NCBI GenBank assembly: GCA_902798705.1
Contig: CADBXS010000001.1
Span: 16,489-80,488, forward strand
Direction of reading: 5' to 3'
Length of the DNA stretch: 64,000 nt
DNA from: an uncultured Bacteroidales bacterium
GTDB lineage: Bacteria > Bacteroidota > Bacteroidia > Bacteroidales > Bacteroidaceae
Below are positions 40,382 through 48,220 of this stretch, piece by piece. The position numbers and the translations under genes were made by a program. Numbering within the stretch: position 1 is the stretch's first letter; the number at the start of each line of letters is the position of its first letter. Below the pieces are notes generated by a model that was given only the letters and a program-made list of their open reading frames with translations, was not told the DNA's origin and did no database searches.

Positions 40382-40440
40382 ACCATTGGGGCGCGACTGA
40401 GGTCCGTCCCCATTAGCGCAGAAGTCAATCCCCAACAGCG
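40382..40440. repeat. ATTGGGGACGTACT repeat, locus 3 (prophage)
   Basis: One forward unit (ATTGGGGCGCGACT, from 40385) and two inverted units (GTCCGTCCCCATTAGCGC, TCAATCCCCAACAGCGAGG). Same family as host loci 6137-6280 and 16568-16694. Confidence 0.7.
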
Positions 40441-40485
40441 AGGGAGTGACGACCCAAAGGAAAGAATGTAAAACCAAATAGACCT

Positions 40486-41079
40486 ATGAAGAAGATTCTA
40501 TTTAATGACAAATACGGCTTGACAGATGCCGTCTTGAATAAGCGCAAGACGATGACTCGACGCATCATAAAAGGTGAATTCGAGGACGTGAAAGCCTATC
40601 ACGCAAACGGTGACTGGCATTTCATCGCTGACACAAAGGATGGTGACTCTATCGTTGTAAAGCCAGCGTATGTGGAAGGCGAGAAGGTGGCAATAGCACA
40701 AGCATACCAAACACTTCGGTGGCCTGCGCTACCGGGCATTGATTGGGAAGCTATAACTGACGAAGTAACGCACTCAAAAGGTTGGAACAATAAGATGTTT
40801 GTCAAGGCTGAATACATGCCACATCGTATTCGTATCACAGATATTAAGTTGGAACGCTTGCAAGACATCAGCGATGAGGATTGCTTGGAAGAGGGAGTAA
40901 AGAAACACGGGAAAGGTACTTTCAAGGTTGATGGAATACGGTACGCTTTTACAAAACGACCTCGCATTTTTTATACTCCCAAACAGGCTTTTGAGTGTCT
41001 CATTGATAAGATTGGCGGCAAAGGCACATGGGATGCAAACCCTTGGGTGTTCGTGTATGTTTTTGAATTGATAGAATAG
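40486..41079 (+). CDS. ASCH-like phage protein
   Basis: A 197-residue protein of a family frequent in phages: a KRKTMTRRIIKG N-terminus, VEGEKVAIAQAYQ (equivalent of GDxLWVRE), PHRIRITDIKLERLQDISDEDCLEEGV and finally the motif GGKGTWDANPWVFVYVFEL. These are typical of ASCH/PUA-like phage proteins that may bind RNA or modified nucleotides. Length is normal. Confidence 0.75.
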   Translation: MKKILFNDKYGLTDAVLNKRKTMTRRIIKGEFEDVKAYHANGDWHFIADTKDGDSIVVKPAYVEGEKVAIAQAYQTLRWPALPGIDWEAITDEVTHSKGWNNKMFVKAEYMPHRIRITDIKLERLQDISDEDCLEEGVKKHGKGTFKVDGIRYAFTKRPRIFYTPKQAFECLIDKIGGKGTWDANPWVFVYVFELIE

Positions 41080-41096
41080 AAAAACAAAGAACAATT

Positions 41097-41309
41097 ATGA
41101 CGTACAAAGAATTTATTCAGGCGCATACGGTGGCGGCTGACAACAAAGAGAGTGACAACAAGAGTGTGACGGTTTCCATGGTTACCGTGGAGAACGCTGA
41201 GAAGGCATGCAAGATGGCGGTGAAGGAGCTGGCGGAGAAGCTGCTCGAGATGCGGGACATGAACCTCGCAGCCGACATGCTCGGGCGGATCCGTGACGAG
41301 AAAATCTGA
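41097..41309 (+). CDS. Small phage protein, function unknown
   Basis: A 70-residue acidic helical protein (MTYKEFIQAHTVAADNKESDNK...AEKACKMAVKELAEKLLEMRDM). No family recognised. Confidence 0.6.
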   Translation: MTYKEFIQAHTVAADNKESDNKSVTVSMVTVENAEKACKMAVKELAEKLLEMRDMNLAADMLGRIRDEKI

Positions 41310-41316
41310 GAGAGGC

Positions 41317-41652
41317 ATGATAATCATCTATAACAACATCATTCCGTTCAAGGGATTCCGATGCATCAACCTGTTCGGAGTCCTCTTCGTTCGGAAGGGC
41401 ATGGGCGTCTATAAGCACACGATGGTGCACGAGTCCATCCACACGGCACAGATGAAGGAGATGCTCTATGTGTTCTTCTACCTGTGGTACGCGGTGGAGT
41501 GGCTCGTGAACCTCTGCCGCTACGGGAAGAGCCATGTGGCGTACTTCTACGTGTCGTTCGAGTGCGAAGCATATCGGCACCAGTACGACGATGACTATCT
41601 GTCGCAGCGGAGGCGCTATGCCTGGATTCACTACTTGACACCGAAACCATGA
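41317..41652 (+). CDS. Small HExxH-motif phage protein
   Basis: A 111-residue protein from ATG 41317. It has HTMVHESIHTAQMKEM (HExxH at ~38-42), two hydrophobic helices (MLYVFFYLWYAVEWLV) and YVSFECEAYRHQYD, where Glu could be the third zinc ligand of a gluzincin-like site. Small HESIH proteins of this form are seen in Bacteroidales phages and elements; activity is untested. Its stop overlaps the next start (ATGA). Confidence 0.65.
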   Translation: MIIIYNNIIPFKGFRCINLFGVLFVRKGMGVYKHTMVHESIHTAQMKEMLYVFFYLWYAVEWLVNLCRYGKSHVAYFYVSFECEAYRHQYDDDYLSQRRRYAWIHYLTPKP

Positions 41653-41861
41653 GCAAGCAGATAAAGGACGAATGGAGCGGACCACGCAAGTTCTACGAGA
41701 AGGTGAGGCTGATGCGCAATGCGCAGAAAATCTACTTCCAGACCCGCACGACCGCCGCGCTGGAGCAGGCGAAGGTGTGGGAGAACGAGGTGGACCGCAT
41801 CATCGAGGCCACGGAGCGGAACAAGACGGAGCGACGCGAGCCGAAATTGAAATTCGAGTAA
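41649..41861 (+). CDS. Small helical phage protein
   Basis: A 70-residue protein, basic and helical (YEKVRLMRNAQKIYFQTRTTAALEQAKVWENEVDRIIEAT). Resembles short coiled-coil phage proteins; no function recognised. ATGA-coupled to the HESIH gene. Confidence 0.6.
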   Translation: MSKQIKDEWSGPRKFYEKVRLMRNAQKIYFQTRTTAALEQAKVWENEVDRIIEATERNKTERREPKLKFE

Positions 41862-41884
41862 TTAACCCCAAAAACCGAGAAGAC

Positions 41885-42151
41885 ATGAAGAATACTTCTG
41901 AGAAGCACTACGGGAGCGACGGCACACGGAGGAGCTGTCCCCATGGCGCTGCGGTGTCGTTCCCTGTAGGCACCGTGAAGCACGTGAAGGTGGGCGACAT
42001 CAACTGCTCGGAGTGTCCGTGCTACAACGGCATCGACAAGAAGAGCATCGACAAGCGGGCGAACATAGCGACGATGTGCTGCTATCCTGAGTTCGCGCCC
42101 AACAACAGGATGAGAACGATGGACGAAGGACAAAGTACAAAGGAGGGATGA
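41885..42151 (+). CDS. Small Cys-rich phage protein
   Basis: An 88-residue protein starting at ATG 41885. Cysteines in SCPHG, NCSECPCYNG and MCCYP suggest a metal-binding or disulphide knot. The last residues are encoded by a GGACAAAGTACAAAGG repeat (42124-42146), so the C-terminus MDEGQSTKEG is repeat-derived. Function unknown. Confidence 0.6.
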   Translation: MKNTSEKHYGSDGTRRSCPHGAAVSFPVGTVKHVKVGDINCSECPCYNGIDKKSIDKRANIATMCCYPEFAPNNRMRTMDEGQSTKEG

Positions 42152-42152
42152 G

Positions 42153-42365
42153 ATGGAGGCATTGATTCTTTTCTTTGTGCTCATCGTCGTCGTGTCGATC
42201 TTCTGCATGGTGGAGCGAAAGACCGTGAAGCAGATGAGGGAGCACGGGTATTCCCTGACTCCCAAGTCCTACGGCATCTACCTGCTGAAGAGCGGAAAGG
42301 ACAAGTACAACAAACTGCGCAGAAAGCGCATACAAAAACAGAGAGACAAATGGTATATTGGATAA
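42153..42365 (+). CDS. Small membrane protein
   Basis: A 70-residue protein: an N-terminal membrane segment (EALILFFVLIVVVSIFCMV) and a basic cytoplasmic tail (GKDKYNKLRRKRIQKQRDKW). Overlaps the next gene by 16 nt. Could be a holin-like or membrane-anchoring protein; no evidence decides. Confidence 0.6.
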   Translation: MEALILFFVLIVVVSIFCMVERKTVKQMREHGYSLTPKSYGIYLLKSGKDKYNKLRRKRIQKQRDKWYIG

Positions 42366-42586
42366 ACAGGCTTGACAATGTGAGGATGGTGCTGGTCGTG
42401 CTGATGCTCGGCTGCATCTACATCGCGGGAAACGCGCTGATGGCGTTCGTGAAGAGCAGCCTCAGAAGTGACGAGGTGAACTACAACCGCATATTCAGCT
42501 ATGCGCTCATCATCGTCTGCGTGCTGGCTCTCCTGCTGGTGTTCATGCCTTCGTCTGCGGAGGCTCTCCAGTTCATCAAGCCGTAA
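42350..42586 (+). CDS. Small two-pass membrane protein
   Basis: A 78-residue protein with two hydrophobic segments, VRMVLVVLMLGCIYIAGNAL (~11-30) and IFSYALIIVCVLALLLVFM (~48-66), separated by a charged loop. Size and topology would suit a class II holin, but no lysin is adjacent, so this stays a suggestion. Confidence 0.6.
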   Translation: MVYWINRLDNVRMVLVVLMLGCIYIAGNALMAFVKSSLRSDEVNYNRIFSYALIIVCVLALLLVFMPSSAEALQFIKP

Positions 42587-42600
42587 ACGAAACCACGCCC

Positions 42601-42684
42601 ATGTATGGAGCAAGCCACGGAAAAACCCACGAAGAACTCTGCATCCGTGCGCTGCCATACTTGGCGATGTGGTCCACGAACTGA
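42601..42684 (+). CDS. Possible 27-residue peptide
   Basis: An ATG at 42601 opens 27 codons (MYGASHGKTHEELCIRALPY...), filling the gap between the membrane protein and the acyl carrier protein gene. Position supports it; nothing else does. Confidence 0.3.
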   Translation: MYGASHGKTHEELCIRALPYLAMWSTN

Positions 42685-42690
42685 ACGAAT

Positions 42691-42945
42691 ATGGACGAGC
42701 AAGAGATTAGACGGAAGGTGACGAGGATTGTTGTTGGCGAGCTCGGAGTGAAGGAGTCGGAGGTGACGGACAACGCACGTCTGTACGAGGACCTTGGCGC
42801 GGACTCCATCGACTACCTGCACATCCTCATGGTGGTGGAGAAGGAGTTCAGCTTCACCATCTGCAACGACGAGGCGTTTGCGAGGGAGAAGAGCCTCCAA
42901 ATCGTCGGCAACCTCATCGAGTTTGTGAGAGAACGATTGAATTAA
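42691..42945 (+). CDS. Phage-encoded acyl carrier protein
   Basis: An 84-residue ACP. Helix 1 (EIRRKVTRIVVGELGV), the acidic loop, and the phosphopantetheine site LGADSIDYLHILM (Ser ~38) are all there, followed by helices 3 and 4 (CNDEAFAREKSLQIVGNLIEFV). E. coli ACP has DSLD; DSID is a mild variant. A working protein would need host holo-ACP synthase. It sits directly upstream of the terminase genes. No acyltransferase gene is recognised nearby, so the acyl group and purpose are unknown. Confidence 0.88.
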   Translation: MDEQEIRRKVTRIVVGELGVKESEVTDNARLYEDLGADSIDYLHILMVVEKEFSFTICNDEAFAREKSLQIVGNLIEFVRERLN

Positions 42946-42950
42946 CCACG

Positions 42951-42978
42951 GCTGGCGCATTTCGGTGCGCTGGCTTTA
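42951..42978 (+). terminator. Hairpin before the terminase genes
   Basis: GGCGCA / TGCGCT around a TTTCGG loop, followed by GGCTTTAATGCTTTTT. A candidate terminator separating accessory and packaging genes. Confidence 0.45.
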
Positions 42979-42990
42979 ATGCTTTTTGGA

Positions 42991-43440
42991 ATGGCAAAGG
43001 AGAAAAAGAAGAAGTACCCACCAGGGAAGAACCCGAACAGCCTGAAGAATTTGAAGAAAGGACACGAGATTCTTTCCAAGCGAAGTAAGGACGAAGTAAG
43101 GAAGATGCAACACAATGGAGGTGTTCAGTCTGGCATAGTTCGGAACATGAACAAGATGGTGCGTGAAACGCTTCTCGACTTCCTTATGCGTCCTGACCCG
43201 AGGACGGATTTCGTTGAGAGGATGATGAAGTACGGATGGACGAAAGATGAAGCGACACACTTCAACGAAGTGCACAATGGTTTGATTCTGAAAGCGAAGG
43301 CTGGCGATGTGTCAGCCATCAAACTTTTGTACCAGCTTGTTGGTGTTGACTTTGAGGAGAACCCTGCTAAGACGAATGTGAACGTGAATGTGAATAGTGG
43401 CAGCGTGATTACGCTGGGCGACAAAGTATTCGAGGAGTGA
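42991..43440 (+). CDS. Terminase small subunit-like protein
   Basis: A 149-residue protein, beginning MAKEKKKKYPPGKNPNSLKNL (the basic GKNPxSLKNL start is common in phage small terminases). Helices follow (ETLLDFLMRPDPRTDFVERMM, FNEVHNGLILKAKAGDVSAIKLLYQLVGV) and a beta tail (NVNVNVNSGSVITLGD). It should recognise the packaging site. Its stop lies 1 nt before the large subunit start. ATG 42991 is preferred to 42979. Confidence 0.75.
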   Translation: MAKEKKKKYPPGKNPNSLKNLKKGHEILSKRSKDEVRKMQHNGGVQSGIVRNMNKMVRETLLDFLMRPDPRTDFVERMMKYGWTKDEATHFNEVHNGLILKAKAGDVSAIKLLYQLVGVDFEENPAKTNVNVNVNSGSVITLGDKVFEE

Positions 43441-43441
43441 C

Positions 43442-45460
43442 ATGCAAATCAATCTGAACACCAACCTGAACCCGAACGGCTACCAGCTGCTAAAGTACAT
43501 GGGCGATGCATCCATCCGATACATCTACATGTACGGTGGCAGTTCGTCGGGCAAGTCGTTCAGTGCTGCGCAGCTGTTTATCATCCTTGCATTGTCGGAG
43601 GGCGAGAACCATCTTGTCATGCGCAAGGTGGGTGCTTCCATTGGAAAGACCATCTACGAGGACTTCCGCGTGGCGGCTAACACCATCAACGCGACTCCCT
43701 ACCTGCGCTTCACACAGAACTGCATCAGGTGCAGCAACGGTGCACGCATCGACTTCTCGGGACTTGACGATCCGGAGAAAATCAAGGGTATCTCGAACTA
43801 CAAGCGTGTACTCCTGGAGGAGCTGAGCGAGTTCGATGAGAACGACTTCAAGCAGATTCGCAAGCGTCTGCGTGGTAAGGAGGGACAGCAGGTGGTGTCG
43901 GACTGGAACCCGATAAGCGAGGAGCACTGGATAAAGAAGAACCTGCTTGACAGGGACGTGTGGCATGACGCTCCGATGGGGGTGGTGATGAACGGGCGAC
44001 TGATTCCTGCGTGGAAGACGGAGGTGAAGAGCCTGAAGCTGAACGAGCCAAGATACGTGAAGAACGTGCAGACGGGAGAGACGGAGTTGCATCCGTCGGA
44101 TTCGGTGCTGATACAGACGACCTACCTCAACAACTTCTGGGTGGTGGGTAGTCCGAACGGGAAGTTCGGGTTCTACGATGAGCAGGCGGTGGCGGACTTC
44201 GAGCATGACAAGGTGCACGACCCCGACTATTACCGCATCTATGCGCTTGGCGAATGGGGTGTGCTGCATACGGGTAGTGAGTTCTTCTGGGCTTACAACA
44301 CGTCGAAGCATCTGAAGCAGGTGCCGTTCATTCCCGAGCTGCCTGTGCATATGTGTGTCGATAACAACGTGCTGCCGTACATCACGAACACGCTGTGGCA
44401 GGTGGAGGAGACGCCCGAGAAGGTGAGGGTGCGCCAGTTCGCGGAGGTGATGGCCACGAGTCCCGACAACACCGTGAAGAAAGCTGCCCGTTTGGTGGCG
44501 AAGCGTCTGAGAAGCCTCAACTATGCGGAGAAGGTGATTCTGCATGGTGATGCGAGTACCAGGGCGGCGAACACCATCGACGAGGAGAAGCGCAGTTTCC
44601 TTGACCTCTACATCTCCACGCTGAACGAGGAAGGCTTCGAGGTGGAGGACTGCGTTGACAAGTCGAACCCTTCCGTGCCGATGACGGGCGAGTTCATCAA
44701 TCAGCTGCTCGATGGTGCGGATGCGAAGGTAGATATCGAGATTGACGAGAGCTGCAAGGTGTCGAGCGACGACTATCTGATGGTGCAGAAGGACGTGAAC
44801 GGTGGAATCCTCAAGACGAGGGTGAAGAACAAGATGACGGGACAGACATACGAGGAGCATGGCCACGCTTCCGATACGTTCCGCTATCTGTGCTACGACG
44901 TGCTGCGTGCCAAGTTCATCGAGTTTGCGAACCGACGGAAGCGGAATATCTATGCGAAGGATGATGCGCTGTCGTTCTTCAACGGAGAGACGGAATACGA
45001 GTATGCTGCGAGCCTTGCGTATGTGATGCCGAACGTGAGCGGTGTGTTCGTGATGGTGCACGGGAGTCTGGTTGGCAGGGAGTGGCATATCGTGAACGTG
45101 TTCTTCAGGGAGAGCGTGAGCACGGAGGAGATTACCCATGCGGTGATGGAGGAGGATGTCGATTACTGCGTGTTCGAGTGTGCGGATGCGTATTTCGGCT
45201 ATGTGCGGGATTTGCGGAAGCGTACATCGAGGAACATCAAGGTGATGGGCGAGGTGAGCGACGTGGACAGGAGGATTGCCGCAACGAGCGACTTCGTGAA
45301 GGAGCATGTGCGGTTCAGTCCTGGAAAGAGGAACGAGGCGGAGTACGATGCTTTCCTGACGAATATGCTGGACTACAACCCCAAGCAGGAGGGGAAGCAG
45401 GCGAGCGCGGCGATCAGCGGATTTGCTCAGTATGTGATGACGAAGTACCCGATGGGGTAG
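43442..45460 (+). CDS. Terminase large subunit with an extra C-terminal nuclease-like domain
   Basis: A 672-residue packaging motor. The ATPase has Walker A GGSSSGKS (~32-39) and Walker B VLLEELSEFD (~123-132). The RNase H-type nuclease follows, with acids in HMCVDNNV, ILHGDAST and GHASDTFRYLCYD. That would normally end the protein near 490. Another ~165 residues follow that look like a second terminase-nuclease fold (VFVMVHGSLVGREWHIVNVFF, YCVFECADAYFGYVRDL, DVDRRIAATSDFVKEHVRF, YDAFLTNMLDY), in which the first acid is His. Confidence 0.9.
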   Translation: MQINLNTNLNPNGYQLLKYMGDASIRYIYMYGGSSSGKSFSAAQLFIILALSEGENHLVMRKVGASIGKTIYEDFRVAANTINATPYLRFTQNCIRCSNGARIDFSGLDDPEKIKGISNYKRVLLEELSEFDENDFKQIRKRLRGKEGQQVVSDWNPISEEHWIKKNLLDRDVWHDAPMGVVMNGRLIPAWKTEVKSLKLNEPRYVKNVQTGETELHPSDSVLIQTTYLNNFWVVGSPNGKFGFYDEQAVADFEHDKVHDPDYYRIYALGEWGVLHTGSEFFWAYNTSKHLKQVPFIPELPVHMCVDNNVLPYITNTLWQVEETPEKVRVRQFAEVMATSPDNTVKKAARLVAKRLRSLNYAEKVILHGDASTRAANTIDEEKRSFLDLYISTLNEEGFEVEDCVDKSNPSVPMTGEFINQLLDGADAKVDIEIDESCKVSSDDYLMVQKDVNGGILKTRVKNKMTGQTYEEHGHASDTFRYLCYDVLRAKFIEFANRRKRNIYAKDDALSFFNGETEYEYAASLAYVMPNVSGVFVMVHGSLVGREWHIVNVFFRESVSTEEITHAVMEEDVDYCVFECADAYFGYVRDLRKRTSRNIKVMGEVSDVDRRIAATSDFVKEHVRFSPGKRNEAEYDAFLTNMLDYNPKQEGKQASAAISGFAQYVMTKYPMG

Positions 45461-45462
45461 AG

Positions 45463-45491
45463 GCGACGGCAGAGCCGCCGCATACTGAGAA
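45463..45491 (+). repeat. Palindromic element type B, copy B4
   Basis: GCGACGG-CAGAG-CCGCCGC + ATACTGAGAA; one mismatch. Begins 2 nt after the terminase stop. Confidence 0.7.
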
Positions 45492-45494
45492 ACT

Positions 45495-45560
45495 ATACGC
45501 TTGACTACACGCTGACTACACGCTTGATGGCAAAAACTACACGCTTGACTACACGCTTAA
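45495..45560 (+). repeat. ACTACACGCTTG tandem repeat
   Basis: Four copies of ACTACACGCT(TG) in two pairs, separated by ATGGCAAAA. It sits between two palindromic elements upstream of the portal gene. No coding frame is open across it. Confidence 0.7.
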
Positions 45561-45589
45561 CTGTGGGATGATGGCAGAAAGAAAGAATG

Positions 45590-45618
45590 CCGAAGACGAA
45601 ATCTTCGGGAATAGTGAT
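45590..45618 (+). repeat. Palindromic element type A, copy A7
   Basis: CCGAAGA-CGAAA-TCTTCGG + GAATAGTGAT. The stem and loop are identical to copy A6 (36919) while the tail has decayed. Confidence 0.7.
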
Positions 45619-45727
45619 TTATAACTTGCTGATATGTTGAAAGTTAAGAGAAAATGAATGTTTTTTTTGAAATTATTTTCTTTTTATTGTTGAAATTTAT
45701 TGATTTTTGCGGCAAGAATTAGCGCAC

Positions 45728-47164
45728 ATGTTTAATTTTCTGAAAAAGACATACGAATCCGAGCCCGTGTGGTGCAATGTGGTTGAAAAGCCGCTGAAGC
45801 CTGTTGGTGGTGGTGTGAGGACAGAGGTTGTTAGCATCAACGACCTTGTGCAGCCTCGTGTGGCGTCGATGAACTTCATGACGATGTACTTCACCATCCC
45901 CGAGGTGTTCTTCCCTATCGACTACATCGCTTCGAGGATTGCAGGCGCGAAGTTCGTGTTGAAGCGTGACAAGGACGACAGTGTCGTTTGGCACAATGCT
46001 CCTGTGAATACGATGCTGGCGACTCCGAACTGCTTGCAGACGTGGAGCGAGATGGTGTATCAGCATTTCGTGTATAAGCTCTGCACGGGTACGAGCTTCA
46101 TCCGTGCTGCCCAGGCGGAATCGTTGGGCGACATCTCTTTCCGCAAGTGTTCGAACTACTGGGTGCTGCCGAGTGACAGGACTGACATCGTGGGTAAGCG
46201 TGGAAGGCTTCCTCTCTATGGTATCGCTGAGAAGGATGATATCATCAAGGAGTTCGTGCTTTATGGAGGTTTTGACGAGCTAAGGATTCCGACACCTCAG
46301 GTGTATATCGACCGAGACAAGATTATGAACGTGTTCTCTACGGGCAACTGCTTTGCGAATGACCGCTTCTTGAAGTCGAATTCTCGGTTGATGAGCTGCC
46401 TGAAGAACATCAGCAACCTGTTGGCGGTGTATGATGCCCGAAACATCATCTACGTGAAGCGTGGTGGCTTGGGTTTCCTCGTGAGCCAGAAGAAGGACGC
46501 TACGGGTAGTGACGCACTGACGGAGGAGGAGAAGCGCAACCTCTTGCAGCAGAACTTCAGCAAGTATGGCGTCGGTGCCGACCAGGTGCCTTACGGCATC
46601 AGTGACGTGGACGTGAGGTTTGAGCGTATCAACCTCTCCATTGCGGAGATGCAGCCGTTCGAGGAGACGCTTGCCGATGCGGTGAACATCGCAGGTGCGT
46701 ATGGCATCCCTGCGGTGCTGGTGCCAAGGAAAGACCAGAGCACGTATTCGAATCAGGCGACTGCGGAGAAGACGGTGTATAGCTCGGTGGTGATTCCGAT
46801 GTGCAAGGAGTTCTGCGCTGCGCTGACGCATTTCCTGGGACTCGACGAGGCGAAACTGTACCTTGACTGCGATTTCAGCGATGTCGATTGCTTGCAGGTG
46901 GGTTTGAAGGAGCAGGAGACGGTGAAGAAGATGGTGAACGACCGTTGCTTCAACCAGTTCAACTGTGGCTTGATTACGCTGAATGACTGGCGTGCTCAGA
47001 TTGGCGAGGCTCAGATTGAAGAAGAAGTAAATCCGATTTTCTCGAAGCTCAAGTTCGACATGAGCGACGAGGAGTTGGCCGTGATAGATAAAATTATTAA
47101 ATCAACCAACAAAACCCCAAGTGAAGATGAAAAGACAGTTCCAAAGCCTTCAGTACAAGACTAA
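45728..47164 (+). CDS. Portal protein
   Basis: A 478-residue HK97-type portal that forms the dodecameric DNA gate at the capsid vertex. Typical blocks: FPIDYIASRIAGAKFVL, FVYKLCTGTSFIRA (the wing), a long helix with NLLAVYDARNIIYVKRGGLGFL, and AYGIPAVLVPRKDQSTYSNQATAEKTVYS near the C-terminal half. It follows an AT-rich 100-nt region that probably holds a promoter. ATG 45728 is used; TTG 45707 is an unlikely alternative. Confidence 0.85.
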   Translation: MFNFLKKTYESEPVWCNVVEKPLKPVGGGVRTEVVSINDLVQPRVASMNFMTMYFTIPEVFFPIDYIASRIAGAKFVLKRDKDDSVVWHNAPVNTMLATPNCLQTWSEMVYQHFVYKLCTGTSFIRAAQAESLGDISFRKCSNYWVLPSDRTDIVGKRGRLPLYGIAEKDDIIKEFVLYGGFDELRIPTPQVYIDRDKIMNVFSTGNCFANDRFLKSNSRLMSCLKNISNLLAVYDARNIIYVKRGGLGFLVSQKKDATGSDALTEEEKRNLLQQNFSKYGVGADQVPYGISDVDVRFERINLSIAEMQPFEETLADAVNIAGAYGIPAVLVPRKDQSTYSNQATAEKTVYSSVVIPMCKEFCAALTHFLGLDEAKLYLDCDFSDVDCLQVGLKEQETVKKMVNDRCFNQFNCGLITLNDWRAQIGEAQIEEEVNPIFSKLKFDMSDEELAVIDKIIKSTNKTPSEDEKTVPKPSVQD

Positions 47165-48194
47165 GGCGAACGACGTGGATGAGGAGAAGGGTATTGTGAC
47201 CGTAGCCGTGAACGGCATCGGTGTCAAGGACTCTCAGAACGACATCAGCATGCCTGGTTCGTTCAACAAGACTTTGCGAGAGAATATCAACAGGATGAAG
47301 TGGTTCTTGAACCACGACACCACCCAGTTGCTGGGTGTGCCTCTGAGTGGCAAGGAGGATGGCGGCAACCTCGTGATGGTTGGTCAGCTGAACCTTGAGA
47401 AGCAGATTGGCAGGGACATTCTGAGTGACTACAAGCTCTATGCCAGTACGGGCAGGACGCTTGAGCACTCGATTGGTGTGCAGGCCATCAAGCGTGACGA
47501 GGCGGACCCAAGGAAGGTGCTTGAATGGAAGATGTTCGAGTATTCGACCTTGACGAGCTGGGGCAGCAATCCTCAGACGTTCCTCGTTGACATCAAGAGC
47601 GCGACACCCGACAAGGTGAGGGAGGTGTTCGACTTCCTGCATGAGGCCTTGACAGCCAAGTACGGACATACGGATGAAAAGCTGAAGGAGTACGAAATGA
47701 ACCTCGAAATGCTGAAAAAGGCGTTCGGTGAGACTCCGAACATGGTGACCTGCCCGAGCTGCGGGCATGAGTTCGACTACGACGCGCAGAAGGAGCACAC
47801 GTTCAGCGAGCAGGTGCTTGAGATGGCTGCGATGTATGCGAGATGGATTGCCGACGACGCTGTTGAGCAGCACATGAACGAGCTTGCGCCTGAGATTCAG
47901 AACGAGGTGCTGAGCGTGATTGGTGCTGTGAAGTCGCAGGGCATCGACACGAAGAACCAGGAATTGATTCAGAAGTCCATCACTGACACGATGGCGTATG
48001 TGCGCTGTCCTAAGTGCTGGAACCGAGTGTATAAAACAATAGCCAATCTTGAAAAGGCTGACGACACCACCAAGGCAGATGAGCCGCTGAATGGCACTCA
48101 TGAGGATGTCCTGGAGAAGAAGGATGACGTTCAGTCTGAAGAGAAAGCCGCCACGAGCACTTTCTTTGAGAGTTTGAATGATTGTTTCAATTAG
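47127..48194 (+). CDS. Prohead protease (S78 family), long form
   Basis: A 355-residue protein. The N-terminal ~170 residues are the HK97-type maturation protease: MPGSFNKTLRENINRMKWFLNHD has the catalytic His, and TGRTLEHSIGVQ the Ser. The remainder is a scaffold-like region with a zinc-ribbon-like pair, CPSC (~210) and CPKC (~290). It overlaps the portal gene by 38 nt. It cuts capsid scaffold during head maturation. Confidence 0.85.
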   Translation: MKRQFQSLQYKTKANDVDEEKGIVTVAVNGIGVKDSQNDISMPGSFNKTLRENINRMKWFLNHDTTQLLGVPLSGKEDGGNLVMVGQLNLEKQIGRDILSDYKLYASTGRTLEHSIGVQAIKRDEADPRKVLEWKMFEYSTLTSWGSNPQTFLVDIKSATPDKVREVFDFLHEALTAKYGHTDEKLKEYEMNLEMLKKAFGETPNMVTCPSCGHEFDYDAQKEHTFSEQVLEMAAMYARWIADDAVEQHMNELAPEIQNEVLSVIGAVKSQGIDTKNQELIQKSITDTMAYVRCPKCWNRVYKTIANLEKADDTTKADEPLNGTHEDVLEKKDDVQSEEKAATSTFFESLNDCFN

Positions 48195-48220
48195 TTTTCT
48201 AACAATTAAAAAGACGTGAC

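Noticed and set aside
43490..45307. Long - strand frame (605 codons) opposite the terminase
   Set aside because: It is the antisense of a clear terminase gene and encodes a His/Leu/Arg-rich string with no domain; a codon-bias shadow.
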